Notes: generated by a model from the sequence alone, not told the origin. Positions 25,301-33,759 are shown, numbered from the stretch's first letter. The stretch: DNA of 52,461 bases from Gemmatimonadota bacterium (GCA_027622655.1 JAQBYI010000022.1:1-52461); one strand, 5' to 3'. Translations and numbers: made by a program.

Positions 25301-26660
25301 GCGTGACCGCGCCCGTGAGCATTCCGTGCAGCGAATCCGCTCCGGTCGCAATGGCTCCGAGCGATTGCAGTGCCAGCGTGTCCACGCGGAAGCGGACGTC
25401 CATCAGGCGGGGCACGGAACCCGAAGCGTCCACCGCGCCGCTGGCACCGACGCGCGATCTCATACCACCGATGCGTGCGTCGGCGAACGTCGCGGACACC
25501 GAGTCGATGAGCAGGCTGTCGAGAAATCCGCCGCGCCCCCGCACGCGCGCCGTCAGCGCGCCGCGCCATTCGGAACCGATCGCGGAATCGCCGGCGACTT
25601 CGCGCAGCAGTGCGAGGTCGGGCAGGTCGGCGGTCAGCGCCACGTCGCGGATCTCAATACGCGCGCCGGCAGTCACGGTCGCACTGCCGCCAACGCGCGA
25701 TCCGTTCGCCACGAACTGCATGTCGCTCACGGCGTACCGGAGCGCGCCGCCCGGCATGGTTCGGACGGCGACACGCGCGGCGCCCCAACCTTCGCGGGGA
25801 ATGCGCGGCGAGAGCCAGGCGATGTCGCCGACGGACACGGTGTCGGCCTGCGCATCGAGCGTCACGTTCACCGACGCGGTATCCGCCCAGCCTATCGTGC
25901 CGCTCGCTTTGGCGATCGATGCAGGGAGGCGAATCTCCGAAAGGTCCACCTGGAGCGAATCACTCCACCATCTCAACGAGCCTCGGACGTTCACCAGGGT
26001 GACCTTCGGGTCGCTGACCGTCATGGCGAGCGCATTCAGCACGGTGTTTCCGCCAGATGATTCTGGCGACGCGATCGTTGTCGGTCCGAGCGCGACGTGG
26101 ATGCCGGAGATGCTACGTCGCACCGGTGGCAGCGCCGGAGTCGTGTCCGGCAGCAAGAGTTCAACCGTCGTGTTGCGCACCTCGATGCTGTCAGCAACAA
26201 CGAGCATTCCCGGTCCCGATCGCGCCGTTGACGTCGATTGCGCTGTCGACGTGGATGGCGCCATCAGGCGCGCGGCGTTCCACGTGCCGTCGTTTCCGCG
26301 GCTGAGTGTCACACGCGCGCCGTCCACCTGGACGAAACCGAGGCGAACTTCGCGGCGCAGGAGGGCGGTGAGCGAAATATCAACGGACAGCCTATCGACC
26401 GACAGCACCGCGGTGCCCGCCGAGTCCACCACGGAAATCGAATCCGCCACCCAGTCCCCGTTGGGAGCGCGATCGAGCTTCGCAATTCGCAGTTTCGTGC
26501 CGGGGCTCAGGTACCCGGCCATCTGCGATTGAATCAGGCCCGCGATTTGGCGTCGGCCCCAGTCCGAGCGCGTCAGCACGTTGAACGCGAGCACGACGGC
26601 CACCGCTCCGCCCACTACGATCGCGACAGCCGCGATCAGCACTTTGGTGCGCCTTCTCAA
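22314..26660 (-). CDS. TamB-like translocation/assembly module protein (DUF490)
   Basis: A 1448-residue envelope protein with an N-terminal membrane anchor (about 7-29), a very long region of short beta strands with many Asp/Ser-rich repeats, and a C-terminal TamB domain (roughly the last 350 residues) containing GSVTAERGTYRVDLN, VILEGTPDIAPALDIYASY and GQSEIISYLVFGQPSF, all typical of DUF490. The final residues (YQFGFDLSYDWKFRG) look like closing strands. TamB-like proteins bridge inner and outer membranes and are thought to move phospholipids or assist outer-membrane protein insertion. It overlaps the BamA/TamA-like gene by 4 bp (ATGA), the usual tamA-tamB pairing. Confidence 0.93.
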   Translation of the reverse strand: MRRRTKVLIAAVAIVVGGAVAVVLAFNVLTRSDWGRRQIAGLIQSQMAGYLSPGTKLRIAKLDRAPNGDWVADSISVVDSAGTAVLSVDRLSVDISLTALLRREVRLGFVQVDGARVTLSRGNDGTWNAARLMAPSTSTAQSTSTARSGPGMLVVADSIEVRNTTVELLLPDTTPALPPVRRSISGIHVALGPTTIASPESSGGNTVLNALAMTVSDPKVTLVNVRGSLRWWSDSLQVDLSEIRLPASIAKASGTIGWADTASVNVTLDAQADTVSVGDIAWLSPRIPREGWGAARVAVRTMPGGALRYAVSDMQFVANGSRVGGSATVTAGARIEIRDVALTADLPDLALLREVAGDSAIGSEWRGALTARVRGRGGFLDSLLIDSVSATFADARIGGMRSRVGASGAVDASGSVPRLMDVRFRVDTLALQSLGAIATGADSLHGMLTGAVTLNGPTTAIAFSALAVEHVDGDFARTKVSGAGRVSSDRAGGWLDADLSVDAIAIATLVRGRTTQPLQSTPSGTVQLRATGDTVDITVALSDASAELRIGGTMLLDSARTRLDIDGTLSSLNPGAFLARRDIPSTSLSGQFSILIDEPSGQTDRHIALVLDSTSTVGDSRILGGEVRFGFDGDGFHVDTADVRADGWTVNASGRIASDSTRSDTLNFAVAFDSLGALSSILLDSTGAPRFPDLDGSLRTETGTVIGSFKSAALSTTVQGATVRYGDTSIGQTSVTIDLRNLPDLATGTVSGWASTVASGSASLDTASFTAEIAEGERARVALDVGTADSTSVTASASVTWAGSGYLAVVDSLSALVRGHPWRMNTAATIRIESNSVSVDSIVMTSDHGAFVAASGSVPERDSVNARVRVNRLGFEEISFLDLFPPELSGQISADATVTGTRDAPVISLTAALDSIRSEDRTRPSVTLEARYADRSADVQIGATIDGRRVLDARGAVPLDLTLRDIAERIPDAPITMRLVTDSLTLAYFEGLAPRIRGLAGNLQGTVDIGGTLRNPRGRGTLTLVRGAFEVPRVGFAARNAAAEIELAGDSIIIKRLRMADGGERHDTASLAGVVRLAGTNWSDWVVDLHSVANNFRVIDDPRLATAEADWILDVEGTLAEPRVSGSVQLPYAVFTIGQRRRQRNLPPADDAAPRMGVPSVNGVVVTLGSDVRLKSREANVQLTGGVELFGPLNHPWISGSVTAERGTYRVDLNVIRRTFLVDSGVVILEGTPDIAPALDIYASYLVKRPEESDVHIRAHVFGTTDRPRLDLSSDLGTASGQSEIISYLVFGQPSFKAPTSTNAAAQTATAAIVPSIGGFLEGILGTVLPFFSTLQVTSVASGEAQSIASSPVNGLLNNNYAITGGRQVGTDTFFSVTAGRCGSGRLGASSSSPIWFGAAAEYLPKQTVGAAISIDPGPAPCNRVSGAGDTYQFGFDLSYDWKFRGKP

Positions 26661-28948
26661 AACGCGTTACCGAGGCTGAAGTGAAACACGATCCGCGACA
26701 GGAACGAACGCGGCGGCAGGAACGTCGCGGGGCACGAGGTGGAACTCGGCGTGCGGCTGGCTCCGAGCACGAGCGGATCGTCGCTGCCCGCGCTCACGCA
26801 GATTGCACGTCCGGTTCCCCCGGCCAGATCACCAGGCAGCACGAGAAACGCTGGTCCCGCTACAACGCCGTTGGGGTTGTATCCGATGTCCATCCGGAAC
26901 GGACCGAGCGGCGTGATCAACCGAACGCCGATTCCCGGTGTCGCCCGAAGGTCCGCGTTCGTGAAGCTGAACACGTCTCGCGTGTTCCACACGCGCCCGA
27001 CGTCGAGAAAGACTACCCAGCGCAGCAGGTCGCCCGGCCAGCCTCGGTGCGTGCGGAGTTCCAGGTTTGCGAGCCACGACGCGTTTCCGCCACTTGGGGC
27101 AAGGCGCGCCGGATTCACCGCCGGGTCGGCAACGCCGTACTGTGTTCCGTTCGCGCCGGTGATCGTGTCGATCGCGGTGACGATGTAGCTGCCGGGTCCC
27201 AGCAGGTTCTGGCCATAACCACGCACTGAACTCTGGCCGCCGCCGTAGAACCGTTCGGCCGGAGGAAGCAGGAACGACCGATTCGCCGGTGCGATGATCC
27301 CGCCGATCTGTGCACGCGTCGCCAGCGTCAGCCACGACGACAAGGGGAGATAAGCCGCGGCTTCGGCGGTGATGCGGCCGAAATCAATCGGGAGAATCCG
27401 ACCAATGGACGCGTGCCCGAACTTCGTGTCGAGCGACCACCGATACCCGGACCTCGGGTCGTCGGTAGGCAGCAGCGGATTCTTTACCAGCGACACGGCC
27501 ACGCTGTGTTGAGGCGAGCGCAGCAGGAAGCTCGCGACGTCTTCGAGTCGGCAGAAGCCGAACCGTGTGCACGAAACGGCGCGATCGGCGAGCGTTCGCG
27601 AATCCGTGTAGGCGTACTGCAGCGTGGCCGTTAGGCGGTCGCCGATCGTATGCGCCGTGCTGACCAACGTTCCGATTTCCGTCGTCTGCTCGTACGCGCC
27701 CACCGATGACCGCCGTTCACTGTACAGCGACACTTCCGGCTGCCACCGGAGACCTCGCCAGCTCGACAGGCCGCGCAGCGTCGTGGTGGCACCGACATAG
27801 TAGTTCAGTCGCTGGCTGAACGGATCGTCGCGCACGCGTTGGGCGCAGAGGCCGTCGAGTCCACTGAAGGGTTTGGCGAGCCCGATCTTGGACAGGCGGC
27901 CCGTGAGCTCGAGACGGTGGCCGAGCCCGGCGAAGTTCTGCTCGGCGAACCGCGTCTGCGTGCGAAAACAATCGAGTGTGGCCCATCCCGCGGTCGTGCG
28001 CGCGCGCCTGCGCTGCGCCTCAATGGCCGTGAGCAGGATCGAGATTGAATCGAGTGACGCCCCGGTCAAGCCTGCGACCGAGGCCGTGTCCACCCTCACC
28101 TGCCGATAGAGTCCGAGCGCCGCCAGCTCGCGCTGACCATCCGCGATGCTGCGCGCGGTGTACTGCTCGCCTGCGCGAATGCCGAAGGCCGATCGCACGG
28201 CGCGCTCACTGAGCGTCGGCTTGGCGCCGCTCGGTGTGATTTGCACGCCGACGCGCCCGATGTAGGTCAGCGGGCCAGGGGAGAATCCCATGCGCACGCT
28301 CGCCTGCAGGTTTGCGGTGTCGTTGATGATCGAAACCGTTCTCGGCCGCGCACGCGCGTGCCCGGCGTCGCGCACCAGCGACTGCAGTGAATCCGCCACG
28401 GCGTTCACCACCGAATCATCCATCGGGCGACCCAGCAGGCGCCGCGCGACGTTCGCGGAATCGGCAACGGTCCCGGGGAGTCCGGCAATGGCGACTCGCG
28501 ATATGGCGACCGGCCTCCCCTCGCGAATGTTGAACGTCACACGGGCGCGGCGGTCGCCGTGCCGTTCGACGGCCGAGGTGACCGACGCCTCGATGAATCC
28601 ACGATCCCTGTAGTCCTCCTCCATCGCCTGCGCATCGCTGACGAGGTCGGCGCTGTCGAGGCAGGTGAGAGGTCCGATCTTCCAGCCGAACCAGCGGCGA
28701 AACACGCTCGTCCGCTCGGTGAACGCGATCGGTGCAATCACGCCTTTCGGCACGCGATCGGTTCCCTTGAAATTCACGGCATCAACCATCGGGTGAAGCC
28801 GGGTGCACGGATTGCGCTGCGCCAAGGCTTCGGTTCCGGCCAGCGCGACTCCCAGCGCGGTGGCGCAGGCGGTTGCGATCGTGCGCGCGAATATCCGGCG
28901 CCACGCTTGCGGGCGCGCCGTGATTGGTAGGTGCGGGTCGGTTGGCAT
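26657..28948 (-). CDS. BamA/TamA family outer-membrane protein
   Basis: A 763-residue Omp85-family protein. After a signal peptide (residues 1-38, ending ALAQ) come POTRA-like modules (VDAVNFKGTDRV; VTFNIREGRPVAISRVAIAG; LTYIGRVGVQI) and a 16-strand-type barrel with FYGGGQSSVRGYGQNLLGPG (the loop-6 RGY signature) and RMDIGYNPNG. The last residues FLSRIVFHFSLGNAF end in Phe, the normal outer-membrane signal. Together with the downstream tamB-like gene it is best read as the TamA-like partner; the main BamA is probably elsewhere. ATG 28948 is preferred over a longer N-terminus lacking a signal peptide. It is divergent from lspA (182-bp gap). Confidence 0.92.
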   Translation of the reverse strand: MPTDPHLPITARPQAWRRIFARTIATACATALGVALAGTEALAQRNPCTRLHPMVDAVNFKGTDRVPKGVIAPIAFTERTSVFRRWFGWKIGPLTCLDSADLVSDAQAMEEDYRDRGFIEASVTSAVERHGDRRARVTFNIREGRPVAISRVAIAGLPGTVADSANVARRLLGRPMDDSVVNAVADSLQSLVRDAGHARARPRTVSIINDTANLQASVRMGFSPGPLTYIGRVGVQITPSGAKPTLSERAVRSAFGIRAGEQYTARSIADGQRELAALGLYRQVRVDTASVAGLTGASLDSISILLTAIEAQRRRARTTAGWATLDCFRTQTRFAEQNFAGLGHRLELTGRLSKIGLAKPFSGLDGLCAQRVRDDPFSQRLNYYVGATTTLRGLSSWRGLRWQPEVSLYSERRSSVGAYEQTTEIGTLVSTAHTIGDRLTATLQYAYTDSRTLADRAVSCTRFGFCRLEDVASFLLRSPQHSVAVSLVKNPLLPTDDPRSGYRWSLDTKFGHASIGRILPIDFGRITAEAAAYLPLSSWLTLATRAQIGGIIAPANRSFLLPPAERFYGGGQSSVRGYGQNLLGPGSYIVTAIDTITGANGTQYGVADPAVNPARLAPSGGNASWLANLELRTHRGWPGDLLRWVVFLDVGRVWNTRDVFSFTNADLRATPGIGVRLITPLGPFRMDIGYNPNGVVAGPAFLVLPGDLAGGTGRAICVSAGSDDPLVLGASRTPSSTSCPATFLPPRSFLSRIVFHFSLGNAF

Positions 28949-29130
28949 TCTCGTCTCGAAACTTAATGGCCGGCCCTCTTTTACGGCTTCGCCCGCCTGC
29001 CTGCCTGCGGCGTGACTGATGCGGATGCGCAGAAGCACGTCGTCCATCGGAAAGGCGGATTGCGTCACTCCTGAAACCTGCCGGGCCTCAGGCGACGTAC
29101 GATCCTGCACTCGATCATTATTCATTGAAC

Positions 29131-29664
29131 ATGTCCGGTACCTACCCGTTGTCCCCAAAGGCTCTCGCGTTCTGGCCCGCCGCGGTCGTGATTGTCGTCA
29201 CCGACTTCGTCACCAAACGAATCGCCGAGTCGCAGCTCCTTCTCCATACCCCGCGCGAGGTATTCGGGGAGTGGATGCGGCTCACCCTGACGTACAACAC
29301 GGGTGCCGCGATGAACTTCTCGCTCGGCGAATTCTCGCGCGTTGGCCTCTCTGCCATTGCCGTGGCGATGATTGTCGTGCTCTACCGAATGCATCGCTCC
29401 GCTGCGGCGAACGATGTGTGGCAATCGCTCGCGCTCGGGCTCGTCGTGGGCGGCGCGCTCGGCAACCTCCTTGATCGCCTGCGGTCGGCAAAAGGAGTGG
29501 TGGATTTTATCGACATCGGCGCACCGGCGTGGCGATTCTGGACGTTCAATGTGGCGGATTCCGGCGTGTCGGTCGGCGCCGTGCTCCTCGCGCTCATCCT
29601 GCTGATACGCCCGGACCCACAGCCCGCCGGTGCTTCCTCTGCCCCGCCGGCGACGCCGGAGTGA
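29131..29664 (+). CDS. lspA: Signal peptidase II (prolipoprotein signal peptidase)
   Basis: A 177-residue inner-membrane aspartic peptidase that cleaves lipoprotein signal peptides. Four hydrophobic segments are visible, with the family motifs TYNTGAAMNFS, GGALGNLLDRLRSAKGVVDF and FNVADSGVSVGA; catalytic Asp residues are Asp125 (VVDFID) and Asp143 (VADSG), matching E. coli Asp114 and Asp141. ATG 29131 follows an in-frame TTG at 29125; the ATG is chosen. Potential substrates in the window include the DUF1080 lipoprotein and the coiled-coil lipoprotein at 45.4 kb. A small CCGCGC-GTA-GCGCGG hairpin (29672-29686) follows, without T-tract. Confidence 0.94.
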   Translation: MSGTYPLSPKALAFWPAAVVIVVTDFVTKRIAESQLLLHTPREVFGEWMRLTLTYNTGAAMNFSLGEFSRVGLSAIAVAMIVVLYRMHRSAAANDVWQSLALGLVVGGALGNLLDRLRSAKGVVDFIDIGAPAWRFWTFNVADSGVSVGAVLLALILLIRPDPQPAGASSAPPATPE

Positions 29665-29774
29665 GGGCTGACCGCGCGTAGCGCGGAGGCTCGGGCCAGC
29701 CGGGATTGCCGCTGCAGCGCCCGGTGGGCGAACTTCGTATCTTCTTCGTCCCGTCTCTAGCCGGAGCGCCTAGC

Positions 29775-30473
29775 GTGTCTGATTCGCCGCAGTCACCGTC
29801 CCCCCGTCGCCGCTTCATCAGCACGCTCGTCGGCGGCACCGTTGCCATCGCTGCCACCGGCGGCGTTCCGCGCGAACTACTCGGTCAGGGCGGAATCCCG
29901 GCGTATCCGCCGCCGCAGGGTGGATGGGATGTGAGCTGGGTCGATCGCCTCGCCAAGGCGTCGCACAAGGCAGTGTTCGATTGCTCAGAGGTCTCGGACG
30001 GAATCGCTCTCACGAACGCCCAGACCTACATGGCCGGGTGGAAGGACGTCTACGACACGCCGGACAGCGACATGGGCGTCGTCGTGGTCATTCGCCACAA
30101 CGCCATCCAGATGGTGCTCAATGATTCGATGTGGGAGCGCTGGAACATCGGTGAACAACTCGGGATCAAGGTGCGCGGCGAGACGGCCAAGCGAAATACG
30201 TTCGCGGGTCGGCCGGCGTCTGAGGGCGGTACGCCGCGCGGCGCGGGCGGAACGATCATCGGCCTCATTGAACGGGGCGCTGTCGTCCTCTGCTGTAACC
30301 TCGCGCTGATGCGCAATGCCGGACAGTTCGCGGCTGCGATGAAGGTGCCGGTTGACGAAGCCCGCAAGCTCTTCATTGATTCGCTCGTTCCGGGCGTCAT
30401 TCGCCAGACAAACGGCATCTTCGCCGTGACGCGTGCGCAGGAAGCGGGCGCGCACCAGATCAAGTCAAGCTGA
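29775..30473 (+). CDS. Tat-exported DsrE-like hypothetical protein
   Basis: A 232-residue protein with a twin-arginine-type N-terminus (SPRRRFISTLVGGTVAIAAT). The mature part resembles the DsrE/DsrF-like fold: HKAVFDCSE, VVVVIRHNAIQMVLNDSMW, GGTIIGLIERGAVVLCCNLAL. Two adjacent Cys and an earlier Cys in VFDCSE are candidates for sulfur chemistry, but no activity is established and the family call is tentative. GTG 29775 is selected because the upstream ATG (29706) would place an unrelated segment ahead of the Tat signal. It stands alone between lspA and a broken methyltransferase gene. Confidence 0.7.
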   Translation: MSDSPQSPSPRRRFISTLVGGTVAIAATGGVPRELLGQGGIPAYPPPQGGWDVSWVDRLAKASHKAVFDCSEVSDGIALTNAQTYMAGWKDVYDTPDSDMGVVVVIRHNAIQMVLNDSMWERWNIGEQLGIKVRGETAKRNTFAGRPASEGGTPRGAGGTIIGLIERGAVVLCCNLALMRNAGQFAAAMKVPVDEARKLFIDSLVPGVIRQTNGIFAVTRAQEAGAHQIKSS

Positions 30474-30492
30474 ACGCTCCGGTAAACGCACT

Positions 30493-31145
30493 ATGAGTGG
30501 GAAGCGAAAAAAGGGCGGTGCCGCCGCCATGGCCAAATCGTACGACCGGTCGTACTTCGACCGGTGGTATCGCGATCCGCGCCGTCGAATCGCGATCCGC
30601 GCCGTCGAATCGCGAGTGGCGCGGATGTTTCGCGCAAGGCGCGGCTCGTGGTCGGGATCGCCGAGGCCTTGCTTCAGCGACCGCTGCGTTCGGCGCTCGA
30701 CATCGGCTGCGGCGAAGGCGCGTGGAGGCAGGCGCTACGTGCCCTGCGACCGGGCATCCGGTACGTCGGCGTGGATTCGAGCGCGTACGTCGTTTCGCGG
30801 TTCGGTCGCTCGCGCGGGATTCGTTATGGGACGTTCGGTTCGCTGGGCACTGCTGACTTCGATGGGCGGTTCGACCTGGTCGTTTGCTGCGACGTCCTGC
30901 AGTACGTCTCGACCACAGAGCTGACGAAGGGGCTGCAGGCCGTCGCGGGCCTTGTCGACGGCGCAGCGTTTCTTGAGGCGTACACTACGTCGGATGATGT
31001 TATTGGCGACAGGCGCGGCTGGTACAACCGGTCGCCCGTGTTCTATCGTCGCGCGTTTGGCGCGGCCGGACTCACCAGTGTCGGGATGCACTGCTGGGTG
31101 GGTGAAAACCTGCGTGACGCGACCGCGGCGCTCGAACGGGCGTAG
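30493..31145 (+). pseudogene. SAM-dependent methyltransferase gene, frameshifted by a 20-bp tandem duplication
   Basis: The start frame reads KSYDRSYFDRWYRDPRRRIA and is then thrown out of frame; the rest of the protein (ALDIGCGEGAW SAM-binding motif, RYVGVDSS, DLVVCCDVLQYV, AFLEAYT) continues in a different frame to the stop at 31145. The cause is visible: bases 30571-30590 are repeated exactly at 30591-30610. Removing one copy restores a continuous frame, joining PRRRIA to SGADVSRKARLVVGIAEALL. The restored protein of about 210 residues is a class I methyltransferase of unknown substrate. Start is ATG 30493 or ATG 30529. The lesion could be a real inactivation, a reversible slippage switch, or an assembly error. 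Confidence 0.85.
30571..30610 (+). repeat. Exact 20-bp tandem duplication causing a frameshift
   Basis: CGCGATCCGCGCCGTCGAAT occurs twice with no mismatch and no spacer; the preceding AT and the following CGCGA are also shared, so the duplicated context is longer than the unit. Since 20 is not a multiple of three, it shifts the methyltransferase frame. Confidence 0.95.
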
Positions 31146-31167
31146 CGCGGGCGTAGCGCGGGCGTAG
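31141..31167 (+). repeat. 11-bp tandem repeat at the methyltransferase stop codon
   Basis: CGTAGCGCGGG is present twice (31141-31151 and 31152-31162), followed by a partial CGTAG. The first copy contains the stop codon TAG of the broken methyltransferase gene. Confidence 0.75.
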
Positions 31168-31224
31168 ATCGAGCGCAGTTCAGGCGGGGCGCGCGGGTTG
31201 ACTCACGAGCGTGGGTAGATAACC

Positions 31225-31248
31225 TTTCATCCGGATATACGGATGAAA
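31225..31248 (+). promoter_or_regulatory. Perfect palindromic operator overlapping the ArsR-methyltransferase start codon
   Basis: TTTCATCCG (31225-31233), spacer GATATA, and CGGATGAAA (31240-31248) form a perfect 9-bp inverted repeat. The ATG of the regulator (31243-31245) is inside the right half-site. Size and symmetry fit a winged-helix ArsR-type dimer, so autoregulation that blocks the ribosome site or promoter is the natural reading. As RNA the same bases would form a hairpin hiding the start codon, so a translational effect is also possible. Confidence 0.7.
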
Positions 31249-32181
31249 CGATCCTCACTCTTCGGCCGCCTGGCCGCCCTGTCTGACCCCATTCGCGCAC
31301 GGCTGCTGGCCGCGCTCGAACGGCACGAACTTACCGTGGGTGAGTTGCACCGCGCCCTCCAGTTGCCACAATCAACCGTGAGCCGGCACCTGCGCGCGCT
31401 CGCAGATGCGGGTTGGGTCATGAGTCGTGAGGACGGTACGAGCAATCGCTACCGGATTGCCGCCACTGAGCGCGATGCCTCTGCGCGAAAACTCTGGCTC
31501 GCCGTGCGCGAAGAGCTGGGCGGACTCGCGGCCGTTCAGCGCGACGCCGAACGCGTGCGCGGAGTACTCGCGGCGCGGCACACCACGTCGCAAAAGTTCT
31601 TCGCGTCCAGCGTGGGGCAGTGGGACCGGCTGCGCGCAGAACTGTTCGGCGACCGGACGGAACTGTTCTCGCTGCTTGGCTTGCTCGACGCCGAGTGGAC
31701 CGTAGCCGATCTGGGCTGTGGCACCGGTCAACTCGCGGCCGCGCTGTCGCCGTTCGTCAAGCGCGTGATAGCCATCGACGAGTCGGCGGCGATGTTACGC
31801 GGGGCACGGGCCCGCCTTTCGTCGTGCGCCAATGTTGAAGTGCGTCAGGGGTCGCTCGAATCGCTCCCGCTCGCGGACGGCGAAGTGAATGTGGCCGTGC
31901 TCTCGCTCGTCCTTCATTACATCGCCGAACCTCAGCATGTGTTGGCCGCCATACGCCGCTCCCTTGTGCCTGGCGGCCGTTTGCTCGTGCTCGACATGCA
32001 GGCTCACGACCGCGCCGACCTCCGTGACCGTATGGGGCATGCGTGGCAGGGCTTCGCCGAGCAGCAGCTGAGGGCGTGGAGCGCCGAAGCAGGATACACG
32101 GCCATTCGGTTCTCCCCGACTTCGCCGCAACCATCTGCCAAGGGGCCCGGTCTGTTCGTAGCAACGCTCATCAGTTCGTAG
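31243..32181 (+). CDS. ArsR-family regulator fused to a SAM methyltransferase-like domain (SahR-like)
   Basis: A 312-residue two-domain protein. Residues 8-80 are an ArsR winged helix (LAALSDPIRARLLAALERHE; recognition helix around LPQSTVSRHLRALADAGWV), and 115-310 are a class I methyltransferase-like fold with DLGCGTGQLAAAL at 156-168, IAIDESAAML and VAVLSLVLHYIAEPQHVL. No metal-binding Cys pair typical of metal sensors is seen. The established comparison is SahR, an ArsR-type regulator of methionine-cycle genes that senses S-adenosylhomocysteine; the next gene, ahcY, 63 bp downstream, is exactly the kind of target expected. Homology to SahR itself is inferred from architecture and context. 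A perfect palindrome overlaps its start codon. Confidence 0.85.
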   Translation: MKRSSLFGRLAALSDPIRARLLAALERHELTVGELHRALQLPQSTVSRHLRALADAGWVMSREDGTSNRYRIAATERDASARKLWLAVREELGGLAAVQRDAERVRGVLAARHTTSQKFFASSVGQWDRLRAELFGDRTELFSLLGLLDAEWTVADLGCGTGQLAAALSPFVKRVIAIDESAAMLRGARARLSSCANVEVRQGSLESLPLADGEVNVAVLSLVLHYIAEPQHVLAAIRRSLVPGGRLLVLDMQAHDRADLRDRMGHAWQGFAEQQLRAWSAEAGYTAIRFSPTSPQPSAKGPGLFVATLISS

Positions 32182-32190
32182 TTGTAGTTC

Positions 32191-32244
32191 GACCGCCTAC
32201 TGTCTACTTCCGTATGTCGTTACCCACTACCGTCTACCAATACC
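32191..32244 (+). promoter_or_regulatory. Heptad-periodic pyrimidine-rich leader before ahcY
   Basis: The 54 bases before the ahcY ATG divide into seven-base units: GACCGCC, TACTGTC, TACTTCC, GTATGTC, GTTACCC, ACTACCG, TCTACCA and a partial ATACC abutting the ATG. There is no Shine-Dalgarno. No SAH riboswitch fold was recognisable. A similar but cleaner heptad run precedes tal (36374-36408). Confidence 0.5.
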
Positions 32245-33759
32245 ATGCCATCCACGCTTGCTGACTCCCCATTCTCCTCCGCCAAGGCCGCCGGCCGCGC
32301 TCCGTACAAGGTCGCCGACCTCACGCTCGCCGACTTTGGCCGCAAGGAGATTCGCCTCGCCGAGTACGAGATGCCCGGCCTTATGGCGCTGCGCCAGGAG
32401 TATGGCGCAGCCAAGCCGCTCGCCGGCGCGAAGATCATGGGCTCGTTGCATATGACCGTGCAGACCGCCGTGCTCATCGAAACGCTCACGCACCTCGGTG
32501 CCGACGTTCGCTGGGTGAGTTGCAACATCTTCTCGACGCAGGACCACGCCGCCGCGGCTGCCGTTGTCGGCCCCGCCGGAACGGTCGACGAACCGGCCGG
32601 CGTCCCCGTCTTCGCGTGGAAGGGCGAGACGCTCCTTGAATACTGGTGGTGCACCGAGCAGGCGCTGCTGTGGCCCGATGGCTCGGGTCCGAATCTCATT
32701 CTCGACGATGGTGGCGATGCGACCCTGCTGATCCACAAGGGTGTCGAGTTCGAGGCTGCCGGCCGCGTGCCGCAGCACAATCCGGCCAGCGAGAGCGAGG
32801 AGTACGGCATCATCCTCGACCTGCTTACCCAAGAACTCAAGAAGAACCCAAAGCGCTGGACCAAGGTCGCGGCGGCCATCAAGGGTGTGTCGGAAGAAAC
32901 GACGACCGGCGTGCATCGCCTATACGAGATGATGACCGCCGGGACGCTTCTGTTTCCGGCCATCAACGTCAACGATTCAGTCACCAAGTCGAAGTTCGAC
33001 AACCTCTACGGCTGCCGGCATTCACTAACCGACGGCATCCTCCGCGCGAGCGACGTGATGCTGGCCGGTAAGGTCGCCGTTGTGATTGGTTACGGCGACG
33101 TGGGGAAGGGGTGCGCTCAGGCCTTCAAGGGGCAGGGCGCGCGCGTCGTCATCGCGGAAATAGATCCGATCTGCGCGTTGCAGGCGGCGATGGAGGGGTA
33201 TCAGGTCACCACGCTCGAGAGCGTCGTTGCGACGGCCGACATTTTCATCACGGCGACGGGGAACAAGGACATCATCATCGCGGCTCACATGGCGCGGATG
33301 AAGGACAAGGCTATCGTCGGCAACATCGGCCACTTCGACAACGAAATCGACATGGCTGGTCTCAAGGCGTTTGAAGGCATCGAGCGGATCAACATCAAGC
33401 CGCAGTATGACGAATGGGTCTTCCCTGACGGGCATAGCGTGATGGTCCTTGCCGAAGGCCGCCTGCTCAACCTCGGCTGCGCCACCGGGCACCCAAGCTT
33501 TGTGATGAGCTGTTCGTTCACGAATCAGGTGGTCGCCCAGATCGATCTGCACTTGGCCGCGCAGGGCAAGCCAACTGTGTCGGGAACAGCGTACGATGCG
33601 AAGGCGGTTTACACGCTGCCCAAGAAGCTCGACGAGAAAGTGGCACGCCTACACCTCGAAAAAATCGGGGTCAGGCTCACCGAACTGTCGCCCGAGCAGG
33701 CGGCCTACATCGGTGTTTCAGTGGACGGGCCCTACAAGTCGGATCACTACAGGTACTAA
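32245..33759 (+). CDS. ahcY: Adenosylhomocysteinase (S-adenosylhomocysteine hydrolase)
   Basis: A 504-residue NAD-dependent enzyme that splits S-adenosylhomocysteine into adenosine and homocysteine, removing the methyltransferase inhibitor. Motifs: [16 protein letters not shown] substrate region, [34 protein letters not shown] (catalytic Lys/Asp/Cys), the NAD loop GYGDVGKG (282-289), [12 protein letters not shown], and the canonical C-terminus DHYRY. It has the roughly 40-residue insertion (about 165-205) of the long bacterial/plant form. The preceding gene is an ArsR-methyltransferase regulator, the probable repressor of this pair. Confidence 0.96.
   Translation: MPSTLADSPFSSAKAAGRAPYKVADLTLADFGRKEIRLAEYEMPGLMALRQEYGAAKPLAGAKIMGSLHMTVQTAVLIETLTHLGADVRWVSCNIFSTQDHAAAAAVVGPAGTVDEPAGVPVFAWKGETLLEYWWCTEQALLWPDGSGPNLILDDGGDATLLIHKGVEFEAAGRVPQHNPASESEEYGIILDLLTQELKKNPKRWTKVAAAIKGVSEETTTGVHRLYEMMTAGTLLFPAINVNDSVTKSKFDNLYGCRHSLTDGILRASDVMLAGKVAVVIGYGDVGKGCAQAFKGQGARVVIAEIDPICALQAAMEGYQVTTLESVVATADIFITATGNKDIIIAAHMARMKDKAIVGNIGHFDNEIDMAGLKAFEGIERINIKPQYDEWVFPDGHSVMVLAEGRLLNLGCATGHPSFVMSCSFTNQVVAQIDLHLAAQGKPTVSGTAYDAKAVYTLPKKLDEKVARLHLEKIGVRLTELSPEQAAYIGVSVDGPYKSDHYRY

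Noticed and set aside
25117-26532. A 471-residue plus-strand frame opposite the tamB-like gene.
   Set aside because: Ser/Arg/Thr-rich translation is the mirror of the Asp/Ser-rich TamB repeats; no domain is seen.
32182-32244. A possible SAH or SAM riboswitch before ahcY.
   Set aside because: The short leader is a heptad repeat without the conserved riboswitch cores; control by the upstream ArsR-type gene is a better explanation.
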